DNA of 64,000 nucleotides from NCBI GenBank assembly GCA_964016875.1, contig OZ024734.1, positions 54,418,622 to 54,482,621 on the forward strand, in the 5' to 3' direction. Each line of letters starts with the position of its first letter. Position 1 is the first letter of the stretch. This document shows positions 32,665-44,676 of this stretch, one piece after another. The DNA comes from Fallopia convolvulus (Eukaryota; Streptophyta; Magnoliopsida; Caryophyllales; Polygonaceae). The translations under genes and the position numbers were made by a program. The notes under the pieces are model-generated. The model was not told the DNA's origin. It saw nothing but the letters and a program-made list of their open reading frames with translations, and searched no databases.

Positions 32665-33783
32665 TTTGGTTGAGCCATCTTTCGACAATTTTATTTTTTA
32701 TTAATACAATGAAAATTGATATTATTTTTGGTCAATTTAAAAGTTGTATTAGTTTAGATCAATAAGCAAAAGTTGGTCTTATTTTAAGTAATGTTTTTCT
32801 GATTGTTATAAAAGAATTGTATTTTAGTGAATTTCCAATGCCATTGGGCTTCTTTAGTGAGACTATGTTGTTGCCTTATAAAATTGACCTTGTGACCAGA
32901 TCACGTGTTATTTTGTCATATAAAATCCATGCACTCTCCTCTTTCTTTCTTTTCACTCGTTACCACTTACCACTACAAATTAAATTGATCTGACAATTGA
33001 TGCAGCTACTTAATGGTATCCACTACATTTAAAGGCTTGATTTTTGAAGAGGAAACATCCTACTCAGCTTTTTTTTCCTTCATGTAGGTTTGTTTCCATA
33101 TTTACCTTGCAGTTCCATACCAACACCTAGGAGCCCTCTTTCATGTTGATTTCTTTTTTTTCTGTGTTTTTGCCTTGATTTTGGATTTTATCTTCTTAGA
33201 TATTTGACTTTTAAGATGAAAAGAACAATAGATGAAGAGAACGAATAAGATGCAAATGAGGAGCAATTTCCCTGCACCTTTCATTTCAGAGTTATTACCT
33301 ACAAACAGTAGTTTTGTTTAATAATAATATACAATATTTATTACAATCTTTTTATGATTTCAATTTTTGGCATTGAAACAATATACAACTAATAACAGAG
33401 GACTGCTGGATTGGGCGATAATGAAACTACCCATTATTTTTTTTTACATTTTTTTTCCAATCATATACTCTTTCCATCACTAATATCAACTTGGGCCCTT
33501 CAGAGAGGAACTAATCGACCCAATTTGAGCTATATGGTGTTCAATTGAAAAAATGGGCCTTAGATAAATTTACAAGGCCTATTTTTTTAATTTATATTTT
33601 TGTGGCCCAATGTTCTCATCATCTATACTATGCAGATAGCCTGGCGGACGAATCCATCAAAACCATGCTTATAAGCTACATTGCAATATATATTGTTACA
33701 AGACGAGTGTTTCATGAACGAAATAAATAATTTATGATAATAAGCAAGCACAATAATCTTATAAGCTACGGTATATATCTATG
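32665..33783. other. Intergenic AT-rich spacer
   Basis: No assignable gene. A 61-codon plus frame at 33545-33730 has no motif. Confidence 0.35.
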
Positions 33784-35158
33784 TTAGCAACCTAAGATTT
33801 CAACTATCTCCTCTTTCTTGTAAGACCGGGCGTTGGGATCATCCATCAAAACCATGCTTTCTTCGTAAACATGATGGCTCAGTATCTCGACATAGAACCA
33901 CAAAGTGATGCGATTAAACTCGCACTACTGATCAGGGACATAAGGAGCCATCTCTAGATATTAAGGATTATAGATTGTAGCATTATTATCCCTGGGTGAA
34001 AACTTGTGGTCCTAAAATCTGTATAGCTTCTGCCATGAGTTATCCACGCCATGCTCCTCCATGGCCCACAACTCGACAAAGCTAGCAAAAGAGGCGTAGC
34101 CCAAGTTTATGACTATTGACAACATGCCAGCATACTCCAACACCATATGATTCATGGTCACCCGCTCCTTCAAGATCTCCTCTTGTGGGAGCTCTGTCGT
34201 TGTCAACTCTTCGCCTCCACAATCGAACATCAATACGAGATACCTACGATCATACAATTGTACTAGCCAATAAATAGTTCCGTTCACAAAACTACTCGTT
34301 CTTGAGCACCAGTCATTAATGAAGTGACACGATTCGATGTTGTCGTTATAAGCCGCCGCTGCCCTCCTCCAGAGGTTTTCTTGAGGCGAGTACACGTCAT
34401 AACACTCGTCCATCCAAATCCGCACCACCTTGAAATCATTATTGGACTCGTCATAGCCCAAGCCTATCCCGAGTTCGGTTCAAATGAAACATACACTTAA
34501 CTTGAAAAATGAAAAGTGCACTACTAACTAGGAAAAGTGCAATCCAAAAAGTTACTACAAAAAATACGAAAAATGCACTACAAAGTACGAAAAGTGCAAA
34601 TGTGAAAAAGTGCATTTGTTTCATTTTCCAGGATAAGAGTTTGTTTCATTTGAACCAAACTCAGCCTATCCCGTGGCAAAAAGCAACGCTCGCGAAATAG
34701 GCGTGCCAGTAATCATGATCCCTCTATGTATCTAACGGAAGAGAAAGGTACGGTAGGGCGAGGTACTTGTGACTATTCGGGTTCAAAAGAAGGGAGGAGT
34801 TGAACCCCGAGTCCAATGTATAGGATATACAGACTAATCCATGAACCACATCTACGCAAATGAATTCCACCAAGCTACATTCAATAGTGCGAAACTTGCC
34901 CACAAACCAAAATGGAAAATGCACATCGTGGTGCTTGTGTTGCTAAGTATAGAGAGCGAAGAAACTTCCGTTTACCTCGCCCGCTTCAAATCGTAGGTTG
35001 AGCTTCTGATTCGGCGGCGTGGTGAAGGAGCGGTGGAGGAAGGTGAAGAAAGCGGATGAAATTAGAGATTTCCACCTCTTGCAAACGCATCAGATTCGGC
35101 AGAGTGCTCCAACGGGCATTATCTTGAAGATCTCCATCCATAAATCTTCCGAAATCAT
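33784..35158 (-). pseudogene. F-box protein pseudogene split by a MITE
   Basis: From ATG 35158 the minus strand reads an F-box: ISEDLWMEIFKIMPVGALCR, then CVCKRWKSLIS and LHRSF. It is followed by an F-box-associated region: VVHGLVCISY, LLNPNSHKYLALP, FCHGIGLGYDES, NDFKVVRI, YSPQENLWRR, SSFVNGTIYWL, VLMFDCGGE, WAMEEHGVDNSWQKLYRF and a tail ending EEIVEILGC-stop at 33784. F-box proteins are SCF ubiquitin-ligase substrate adaptors. The frame is broken by TGA at 35092-35090 (inside the F-box, at the usual R/F-R-C-V position), a TAG before HFPFWF, TAG at 34726-34724 and TAG at 34014-34012, and two later stops. A 192-bp MITE sits between GIGL and GYDES. Most stops are in phase, so the body aged by substitutions rather than indels. 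Confidence 0.8.
34471..34662. mobile_element. Mutator-type MITE, copy 2, in the F-box pseudogene
   Basis: 192 bp. Terminal inverted repeats GAGTTCGGTTCAAATGAAAC and the complement of GTTTCATTTGAACCAAACTC (19 of 20 matched). Exact 10-bp target duplication AGCCTATCCC at 34461-34470 and 34663-34672. The centre is built of GAAAAGTGCA-type repeats, as in 19655-19902. The 10-bp duplication points to Mutator-like mobilisation. Confidence 0.88.
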
Positions 35159-35441
35159 GATCAAACGCTTTGAGGATTCATCAATCATCGGAAATATTCA
35201 TCGTCAAGAAGGCCAATTAATTGAATTGAAGTCGCGTCGGTGATGATGACACACGATCGATCAAAGGAAAGAATTAACCAATAATTAATACTCCCTATAT
35301 ATATATGTTAAATGTGAAGCTTTACCGAATGTTTAGCAACATGGAAGAGTATTGATCCTACACTTGTACAATCAATCCCAAGAAACGGGCAAATACTCCT
35401 CAACTGCTTCTTCTCCTAACTATTTCCCTTAAATGATGGAG
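35159..35441. other. Spacer 5' of the F-box pseudogene
   Basis: AT-rich, no feature supported. ATATATATATG microsatellite-like run near 35298. Confidence 0.3.
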
Positions 35442-35447
35442 ATTTCT

Positions 35448-36133
35448 TGTTGGGGAAATGGATCGTTCAAAATAGCTCCTAATCTCACAGACAATCTCAG
35501 CAGAAGCAAACAATGGTTTGTAGAACGGAAAACGTAACCAAGACAACAAAGCCAAGCAATCCGGCAAACCAACAACAACGATGTGGGAACCAAACCAACC
35601 ATAAGCAAGCAAGCAAGCAGAAATAAGCAAATATCAAAGCACAAATCAACACCAAGATTTAAGTGGGAAAACCTATTGGCGACAAACAGAGCAAAATTCC
35701 ACTAGTCAACAAATGGATACAAGTGTTCTCAAATCTCACACCCAGAGAACTTCAATACAAGGAGAATCAACTCTAGAACTCCTAAATGAAGACAATCACT
35801 TGTAACTAGAGATTAGGTTTCCAAAGGGAGAGAAAACCTACCAACAAACAACTAGTCGTTGGATCCCGAAGCTAGAGTCGAAATAATCCGGGCTTAGCAA
35901 GAAAGAACTCTTCTTATTCTTCACCCAATTTTCTCCTCTCTCTTCTCCTTTCTCCCTCCTCACTTGTGTGATCCAATTCCTCTCTCAAATGGAGAATGGG
36001 GGCTCTCAATTTTTGATGTGGCTGCTGGGAACTCACGTGCTCCTCTCCTAGCTCGCACACACATATCATTTTTTTTGTCTCACAACCCTAGCAAGACAAC
36101 AATCGGACATTAATATTGGGCCCAAGCCCAACA
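35448..36133 (-). repeat. 3' LTR of the Tnt1-like Copia
   Basis: 686 bp. Relative to 40123-40831 it lacks about 20 bp in the block after GTGGGAAAACC and differs at scattered sites. Confidence 0.85.
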
Positions 36134-36147
36134 ATCTCCCCCTCCAG
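36134..36147 (-). other. Polypurine tract of the Tnt1-like Copia
   Basis: Minus-strand CTGGAGGGGGAGAT immediately precedes the 3' LTR. Confidence 0.7.
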
Positions 36148-36182
36148 CCCAAGGGGAAGACGTCCACACCGAATCGGGATCT

Positions 36183-38816
36183 TCACTTGTGCACCAGTCC
36201 TGCCATCTTGGCGCAGAATCGGTGCTTGTCAACAGTCACCACCTTAGTGAACATGTCAGCTGGATTCTTGTCAGTGTGAATCTTCTTCAGGCTCATCCGG
36301 CGATCACTCACATCATCTCGAATCCAATGGTACCTCACATCAATATGCTTTGTCCGACAATGTTATGTAGCATTCTTGCTCAAATCTGGAGCACTCTGAC
36401 TGTCACAGTTCACCACATACTCTCCTTGCTTCAAACCCAAATCCTGAAGGAATCTTTTTACCAAGATCATCTCTTTTCCAGCTTTTGTCATGGCTATGTA
36501 CTCTGCCTCAGTCGTGGACAAAACAACACACTTCTACAGCTTGGACTGCCACGAGACAGCTCCCCCCATAAAAGTAAACAAGTATCCTGATGTCGACTTT
36601 CTACCATCAAGATCTCCTGTCATATCTAAATCTGTGAACCCCTTAATAATAGTCTTATCTCCTCCAAAGCATAATCTCATCTTAGAAGTACCCCTCAAGT
36701 ACTTGAAGATCCACTTCACTGCTTCCCAATGGTCTTTGCCATGATTGGAAATAAATTTGCTCACAACACCAACCGCATGAGCAACGGGTGCACACCATAG
36801 CATATATCAAGCTACCAACTGCTGATGAATAAGGAATGGTGTCCATCTTCTTCTTCTCATCATTTGTGGACGGAAAAGACTTCTTGTTAAGTTTGAAGTG
36901 GCTAGCAAGAGGAGTACTAACCGACTTAGCAACCTGCTTAGAACCTTCTCAATATATTTCTCCTGTGACACCCATATCTTCTTGGCTCTTCTATCACGAG
37001 TAATTTGTATACCCAAAATCTGGCGTGCCGGTCCTAAGTCTTTCATATCAAATGAAGTGCTCAAATCCCGCTTCAAAGAATCAACTAGGGATTTATCTTG
37101 CCCCACAATCAACATGTCATCAACATAGAGAAGAAGAATGACAAATTTACCATTTGTCTGCCGTTTGAAGTAAACACAATGATCTGCACTTGTTCTGGTG
37201 TAGCCATGATCCACCATAAAGCTGTCAAACTTCTTGTACCACTGTTTAGGAGCTTGCTTCAACCCATATAAGCTCTTCTTCAGTTTGCAAACCAAGTGCT
37301 CTTTTCCCTTTACTTCAAACCCCTTTGGTTGCTCCATGTAAATCTCCTCATCTAAATCACCATGGAGGAATGCAGTTTTCACATTTAACTGCTCAAGTTC
37401 CAAATCCATGCTCGCAGCTAAGCCAAGGATCACTCTGATGGAACTTATTTTGACTACCGGCGAGAAGATTTCATCAAAATCAACTCCCTTCTTCTGATCG
37501 TAGCCTTTCACAAATAGTCTAGCTTTGTACTTGACTAGTTTGTCTCCATCCGTCTTTAACCTGAACACCCACTTGTTCTTCAAGTCCTTCCTCCCTTTGG
37601 GAAGTTTTACAAGCTCATATGTGCTGTTCTTGTTCAAAGAACTCAACTTCTCTTCCATGGATTTTTCCCATTGAGCTTTTTCTTTGTGGTTCTACACTTC
37701 TTGAAAACTTTCAAGCTCCCCCTCTTCAGTAATTGCAACATACTCAGACGAGGGATATCTTGTGGATGGACGATGCTCTCTTCTTGACCTTCTGAGCTCA
37801 TCTACTTCTTCATTTTCAACTGGCTCCCCCTACTCAGATTCCTCACCAGTTTCAACTTCTGGTAAGTCATCATCTAAAGCATGAATATCATCAATGTCAT
37901 TCCCTGAAGAAGAATCATCGCCAGAGTTGTTGCTTTCTGCCTGAGAAGGCAAGTAAACTGGAAGCTCGGCGGCTTCCTCTGGTGTATCAAATTCTGACAA
38001 AGTATTGTCTTCAAGAAAGATCACATCCGTGGACCTTATCACCTTTTTCTTTTCTGGATCCCACAACTTGTACCCAAAATCTGCATCTCCATATCCCAGA
38101 AAGATGCATGTAATTGCCCTGTCATCTAGCTTTTGTCTATGTTCTTTAGGCACATGTACAAATGCCTTGTATCCAAAGACCCGCAGATGAGAGTAAGAGA
38201 TATCTCTGCCAGACCAAACTCTCTTAGGAACATCAAAGTCCAAAGCTGCTGACGGAGATCTATTCATCAAATGGCAGGCAATCATCACTGCTTCACCCCA
38301 AAATGGCTTAGGAAGATTTGCCATTTTCAGCATACATTTGACCTTCTCCAAAATGGTTGCGTTGGTTCTTTCAGCAACATTGTTGTGCTGCGGAGTACCG
38401 GGAGTCGTCTTCTCATGTCTGATGCCGTGCTCAAGACAATACTTCTGAAACTCCCTAGAAGTGTACTCTCCTCCATTATCACTTCGAAGGCACTTCAAGG
38501 AACAACCCTTTTCTCGCTCTACCTTGGCATGAAACTCCTTGAAGCAATCAAGAACCTGGTCTTTTGTTTTCAAAATAAACACCCAAACCTTTCGTGAAGC
38601 ATCATCAATAAAATTCAAAAAATATCTACGACCACCAAGTGTGGACACATCAATGGGACCACAAACATCAGGATACACCAACTCAAGCAAATTCTTTTTT
38701 CTCTCAGAAGATTTGCTAAATGACACCCTAGTTTGCAGTCCTTTTTCACTTATATACGCCAACCGCTTATGCCATAAATCTGGTGATGCCTCATCCTCAA
38801 CTGCATTCAGGCCATC
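36183..38816 (-). pseudogene. Copia pol (integrase, RT, RNase H), multiple stops
   Basis: Minus strand: integrase from about 38762 (YPDVCGPIDV, RSDNGGEYTSREF, PGTPQHNNVAERTN), then a linker with TAG at 37830-37832. Next a second TAG near 37692 precedes RT (WVFRLKTDG, KARLFVKGYDQKKG, NVKTAFLHGDL, LYVDDMLIVG), which runs to a phase change near 36950. RNase H follows in another phase (AVGVVSKFISNHGKDHWEAV, then after a TAG the STTEAEY region and RTKHIDVRYHW), ending at TGA 36183-36185. Part of the HHCC zinc-binding region between EKGLQ and RVSFSKSSER looks deleted. Not functional. Confidence 0.88.
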
Positions 38817-40076
38817 TCATGTGACCTTCATTTGAGTCTTGTACAATGTGTAGCTAAGACTCCCTCTAGCAATCACCATTGAGCCTTTCAAAACCTTCCA
38901 CCTCTTATCACCAAAGAAACTGTGGTAGCCCTCTATGTCCAAAGCATGAAGAGAAATCAAATTCATACGCAGATCAGGTACATGTCGCACATTCTTCAAT
39001 GTCATCGTGCAACCCGCATTTGTTTGAACACAAATGTCACCCATACCGACAATCTCTGCATAACTGGTGTTCCCCATCTTCACTTTACCAAAGTCTTCGG
39101 CTTTGTAACTAGTGAAAATCTCCTTCCTCGGTGTAGCGCGGTCGGATGCAGATGAGTCGACTACCCACTCTACACGAGAATCAAGCTCGTCGTTGTGATT
39201 ATCCACACAAGACAGAACAACCAGACCTTCTTCGTTACCACACACAACAATTGTGGTGTGCTTATCATCCTCTTTTTGATTTTTCTTTTCATTGTTGATT
39301 TTCTTCCAAGCATTGCAGTTTCTCTTCATATGCCCTTCTTCGCCACAATGAAAGCAAGTATACTTTCCTTTTCCCTGAGAAGTTCCCATGTTCTGTGACT
39401 TCCCTTTGTACTTGCCACGTCCTTTCCACTCTCTACTTCTCTCTATGGACTTATCATTTGATGCCATTGCCAGAGTCTGTGAAGTGCTAGTACCCATGTC
39501 TTTCCTCATAGTCTCCTCATTGTAGAGACTATCAATGACGATACTCAAGGACACAACACCATTAGGAGCAGAATTGTTGATGGAAACTACCAAAGTCTCC
39601 CAAGTATCGGGCAAGGAACTCAATAGCATCAACGCCTGTAACTCATCATCTAGAGGCAACTTCATAGTGCTCAACTGATTTACAAGCTCCTAAAACTCAC
39701 TCAAATGCTTGGCAATAGGCTTTCCATCCTTGTACTTCAAATTAACAAGCTTTCTGATCACAAAAGCTTTGCTCTGAGCTGACTTTCTCCCGTACATAGA
39801 CTGAAATTTCTTCCATAAAACCTGTGCATTTGTCTCATTGCTTATATGATGATAGACACTGTTGTCTACCCACTGTCTTATGGTTCCCACTGCCTTTCTG
39901 TGCGTTTTCTTCCAGTCGTTGTCATCAACTTTGTCTGGCTTCTTTGATCCCAACTCAACAGGATCATACAAATCCTTGCAGAACAGAATATCCTCCATCT
40001 TCGACTTCCAAAGTGAATAGTTGGAGGATGTCAGCTTGATCATAGTACCAACAAACTCATTTGTCTTAGTTTCCAT
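38817..40076 (-). pseudogene. Copia gag-protease with two nonsense codons
   Basis: Starts at ATG 40076 (METKTNEFVGTMIKLTSSNY, the usual Tnt1-type Gag start). TAG at 39690-39692 interrupts the HLSEF/ELVNQL junction, in phase. Downstream are LLSSLPDTWETLV, the zinc knuckle CFHCGEEGHMKRNC and the protease site WVVDSSASDRATP, where D-S-G/A is altered to D-S-S. TGA at 38817-38819 then separates protease from integrase. The changes look like single-base substitutions. Confidence 0.88.
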
Positions 40077-40103
40077 GTCTCACCCAAACTCAAACGGAGC
40101 TCA

Positions 40104-40122
40104 ACCTCGCTCTGATACCACT
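40104..40122 (-). other. Primer-binding site of the Tnt1-like Copia
   Basis: Minus-strand TGGTATCAGAGCGAGG right after the 5' LTR, complementary to initiator tRNA-Met. Confidence 0.8.
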
Positions 40123-40831
40123 TGTTGGAGAAATGGATCGTTCAATAGCTCCTAATCTCACAGACAATCTTAGAGGAAGCAAACAATAGTTTGTAGAACA
40201 ACAAAAGTAACCAAGACAACAAAACCAAGCAATCCGACAAACCAACAACAACAATGTGGGAACCAAACCAACCACAAGCAAGCAAGCAGAAATAAGCAAA
40301 TATCAAAGCACAAATCAACACCAAGATTTAAGTGGGAAAACCCTCAAACTAGAAGGGAAAAAACCCACTGGCGCCCAACAGAGCAAAATTCCACTAATCA
40401 ACAAACGGATACAAGTGTTCTCAAATCTCACACCCGGAGAACTTCAATACAAGGAGAATCAACTCTAGAACTCCTAAATGAAGGCAAACACTTGTAACTA
40501 GAGATTAGGTTTCCAAAGGGAGAGAAAACCAACCAACAAACAACTAGTTGTTGGATCCCGAAGCTAGAGTCGAAATAATCCCGGGCTTAGCAAGAAAGAA
40601 CTCTTCTTCTTCTTCACCCAATTTTCTCCTCTCTCTTCTCCTTTCTCCTTCCTCACTTGTGTGCTCCAATTCCTCTCTCAAATGGAGAATGGGGGCTCTC
40701 ACTTTTTGGTGTGGCTGCTGGGAACTCACGTGCTCCTCTCCTAGCTCACACACACATATCATTGTGTTGTCTCACAACCCTAGCAAGACAACAATTTGGG
40801 TTGGTCATTAATATTGGGCCCAAGCCCAACA
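40123..40831 (-). repeat. 5' LTR of the Tnt1-like Copia
   Basis: 709 bp direct repeat of 35448-36133, adjacent to the PBS. Confidence 0.85.
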
Positions 40832-40836
40832 ATTTC

Positions 40837-41243
40837 AATGCTTCCATCCTCACCCACTGATGATATAATGTGATGACTGATGAGCACTCTGTTTCAAATG
40901 AAAGAAATATGAGTAATTGGATTAAGATAGATGGAATGATAAGATAAAATAATAGAAGAGTAAATAATATGTAGTTTTTTTCTACTAAAAAAATATGTAG
41001 TTTTTTAAAAAGGAGTTTTATTTATTATTTTTTGTTTTTTATTGTCACATTATATAAGTGCATTTCTAAGTAGTAAAAGTGCACATATAAAGTGCATTTT
41101 TTTAATGCTAAAGTACACAATTAATATGCTAAAGTGTTGAAACGGTTGTCGAGTACCTTGGGGGCTAAGTAAAGATTTACCCCCCCCCCCCCCAATTGAA
41201 AAAGTGCTAACAATTGCTTCATCTATACCAAAAATCATAGGTA
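40837..41243. other. Spacer with a C homopolymer
   Basis: AT-rich except for a run of 14 C at 41180-41193. No gene. Confidence 0.4.
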
Positions 41244-41499
41244 ATATTTGTAATATTCGCGATATTCCAAGCTTTTTATAATATAATATTTATTATCAAT
41301 TATTTTCTCTAATTAAAAAGGAGAATTTCTAAATATCAAATTAACTTCTAATATTTTCTTTCGAAAGAAATTATCAAGAAAATTAAAATAGATAAAAATT
41401 CAATAAAATAACTTGAGGGGCATAGATTATTAAAGTGAGGTAAAATAATAGAAAGAGCATTAGATAAAAATAAGGTCTTTTAGAAATTGAATTTATTCC

Positions 41500-41640
41500 A
41501 TAAAATAAATTACACAAAGGCCTAAGAATTCAATTTACAAGCCTTGTAAAAAGAATGCAAGAGCCGGGGATTGAACCCGAGATCTCTTGCACTCTACCCT
41601 CACACGCCCCTCTCCATTTCCGCTAGGTCAATGTGATTTT
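41500..41640 (-). mobile_element. SINE-like tRNA-derived segment in the X LTR
   Basis: Minus strand: TTGACCTAGCGGAAATGG (A-box-like) followed about 45 bp later by GGGTTCAATCCC (B-box-like), resembling a tRNA-derived SINE head. The same block is in the other LTR (about 53790-53930) with small changes, so it was part of the LTR before X inserted. No target duplication was identified. Confidence 0.4.
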
Positions 41641-43149
41641 CTTACCATTCACCCCACTCTTTTAATTTTATATCAATTTTTAGTCTTCTTCTTCAAATAA
41701 GTCAACTTGATTTGACATGGGAGCAATGCATGTCCTCCATCCTTCTCCTTAGCTTGCAAGACACCCTTGATTACATCACCATCCATCACCCTTGAAGAAG
41801 CACACATTTGACCAATGGAAGAACACCTCCTTCTCCTCCATAGGTCCATCACCATTGGCATGGATTGCCAAGCTCCTCCAAAGTGCCTATATAAAGGGCT
41901 TTCTATCCTCCTTAGCAACCCTTTCTTCCCCTTGCTTACAAATAACTCTCAAGTGTTTAAAAATCAGCCCCTTCCAAGTTCCAATTCTCCATTAAAAACA
42001 CCACCAAAATCCTTTTCTTCCCTTTGGAGCCACCACCGGACCACCTTGGAGCCACCGACCGGACCACCAGCCGATCGCCGCGCCACCAGCACGCCGCCAA
42101 GCCTCGTCGGAGCCCCCTGGCCGCGCCGCCCTGTCCGCCGGTTCCCTCCTCTGCCTTTCTCCAGTGTTCTGTATTTTATAGAATACCCAAAGTATAAATT
42201 CTATCCTAATTCATAATTATCCAATTTATGTTTTTATAAATTATAAGGCTTTATAAATTGTTAGAAAGTATTTCAGTAAATTAAGGAATAAAAGTATATG
42301 TGAGGGAAATCTTGTTAGTTGAAAGCTAGAAACCAACTAGAATTACCATGGTAACTTAACCTTATAAATAGGAAATTATTATTGTGTTTATTATAAATTA
42401 TGCTCCTTACATAACATAAATAGTTTTTATAAAATAATTATAACATACCAAAACTTAGTAGTTAATATTACCATCTTTATACAAAAAAATAATAACAAGG
42501 TTCTACTAGATAAAAAGTCATTGCATGCCCTAAACTATAGAAGATATCATATTTATGAGTTTGATCAAGATAAATAGATTCATAAAATAAATTCTTGACT
42601 TAATAAAAATATTAGTATGACCTACCTCTAGGTGTAGAGATTTCTAAGAGATATAAGCTTTATTTAGAAATATATAAGTTGTGACAATAAGTTAATATAT
42701 AATATGTTATTATATTACTAAGTTATAAAAGTTGACTTACATGACAAGATATTGAAGAGATATGGGACATATGTTATAAATTGAGTTAAGATATCATAAT
42801 GGCCTAGACATAAGATTTATTTAATAATAATGGTAGGGATGATAAAATACTTATGACATAGTATAGTTATAACTAATCTAGATACTTGTAGAGAACCCTT
42901 ATAATAATATTATTATTACAAAGATTATAATCATGGACTATAGTTTGACATTAGATTTTTATTTTTATGGAAGAATAATATTATTAATAATTATATTATT
43001 AAAGTCATCATGTGAGAAAGATATTAATTTAATAATCTCTAAGTATAAGGAATTATTGCAAGACATAGGTTCTAGGTTAATATAAGAAGTATGGTCTTAT
43101 AATGAGTTATGATATTATATAGCATAAGGTTGACTTGTATGGAAAGAAA

Positions 43150-44676
43150 TGATAGCTCGCATTTAGGTAGTGTTTATGATGCATATTTATGTTTAATTTG
43201 TATGGTTTTAGCTTAGTTTCTAGGTTTTCTAGGAAATTCGGGTTTTGCGCTTGTTTTGTTCGGTTTTGTAGATCTTTAGGTAAACAAGCATGGACGGGAT
43301 GGATCTTATATGATTGTGGAGGATCAAGATGAGGCTTAAAGTTTGCAAGTGAAGATTGGAATAGCTAAGGCCCAAGAGCTTGAGGGATAAAAACACTTAA
43401 ACCCGGGTCATGCATTGGAGTCTTATTTTGACACCTCTATCTTTCAATGCTTGGTTTGGGAGCTATAGTGGTCGGATGAAGTTGAATTTGGTATCACTGG
43501 AAAGCTAACTCGAAGAGCTACAATTCATATTTTTACTCCGATTCCAAATTCCAACTCGAAGGGGGTCAAAACAGCCTCTGAAGTGTCACTAGAGTTGCTG
43601 TCGCCGGAGCGCGGGAATAACCAATGAGAGCGCGACCGCGCTTTGGGTGCATTTGATCGCGCTCTGGCGCGTATCAGCGACGATGAATCGGGCTTTAGCG
43701 AGATCTTTTGGTCCGACTTTAGTTTATGTTTTTGGATATTTTTAGAGATAATATAAATACTTTCCTTAGGTTTTATTTAGGGTTATGCTATCTATTGTCT
43801 TAGTTTTATGCTATTGAAGAATTTGGAGATTGGAGGGAGACAAAAACCCTAGTTTTGCAATTGAAGATCAATTTGACTTTTGTAAGTTTTGTTTTTCTTC
43901 AATGACAATTTCTAGCTAATTTTCTCATGTCCAACTAGTTAGTTGAAGTTGTATGCATGATTGTTTGTGAGATTTGAATTATTTTAGTTTGCCTTGACTA
44001 GATTGAATCTCTCTGTGCTTGATTGATTAAATTCACTTAGGATTATAATAGCTTGATCACCTATTCTACTTCTAGGTTGAATTACCACTAGAGTAATTAA
44101 ATAGACGGTGGAATTTGATTATTCATGGATGAATCCTTTGATTAAACTTATAGACGGTGGAATAAGGTTAATCAAAGGCGGAGAATTTAATCACAAGACT
44201 TCGTGAATAGACGGTGTAATTCATGAATATTGTTTCTATTGAATGCTTTGAACTTAATTTCATGATCAACTTGACATAGAAGGTTTTCTAGGTTAATTGA
44301 TTAAAAGGTTGTTAAAGACGGTGTATATTAACAACCACAATAAGCTTGAATTCATAAATTCACAACAGATTAGTCAAGGAAAATTGATATAAGGATAATC
44401 GATGATCAAAACTCATGTATGCAATGGATACGAAACTAGTTGGACGCTTTTCTCCATATTTGAATCTCAACTTATTTTACTTACTTAGCTTTAATTAGTT
44501 TAATTTCTTAGATTTTAGCTTACAACCATAAAAAAAACCTTTCTGCTTAATAATATTATATAAATACGAATAATCTGAGTCCTTGTGGGTTCGACCCTTG
44601 CTTCCACTATACTTAGGTTAGGAAGTTAGGAATTTTCTTTAACAGTGCTTTTATAGCGACGTAAAAGTGCTCGTCA
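43150..44676 (+). mobile_element. Solo LTR (1527 bp) nested in the X LTR
   Basis: Begins TGATAGCTCGC, ends GTGCTCGTCA, flanked by AGAAA at 43145-43149 and 44677-44681. The other X LTR has the uninterrupted site (GGAAAGAAACCATATAG around 55433), proving the insertion boundaries. The end region with GTGGGTTCGACCCTTGCTT resembles LTR ends of Tat/Athila-type Gypsy elements; this lineage call, and hence the orientation, is tentative. Confidence 0.92.

Larger units (their letters stand above)
35448..40831 (-). mobile_element. Copia LTR retrotransposon, Tnt1/Tork-like, degenerate
   Basis: A 5.4-kb minus-strand element with LTRs 35448-36133 and 40123-40831 (686 and 709 bp, TGTTGG...CCAACA), the PBS TGGTATCAGAGCGAGG beside the right LTR and a polypurine tract GGAGGGGGAGAT beside the left. 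ATTTC occurs on both outer flanks (35442-35446, one base away from the LTR, and 40832-40836). Domain order gag-PR-INT-RT-RH is Copia. Wording such as SDNGGEYTSREF, PGTPQHN, YKARLFVKGYDQKKGVDFDE and LLYVDDMLIVG is Tnt1-like (Tork lineage). The LTRs differ by several indels as well as substitutions, so it is much older than the element at 10.6-18.7 kb. Confidence 0.9.

Noticed and set aside
41180..41193. C homopolymer
   Set aside because: Simple 14-base run; may be a sequencing or assembly artefact, no functional claim.
41565..41640. Possible functional tRNA gene
   Set aside because: Only A-box/B-box-like words and a T-arm-like end are present; no complete cloverleaf could be drawn by eye, and it occurs in both LTR copies. 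Reported only as SINE-like.
41815..42216. 133-codon plus ORF, repeated at 54105-54506
   Set aside because: Same GC-rich segment in both LTRs of Gypsy X. The sequence similarity reflects LTR duplication and gives no evidence of protein conservation.
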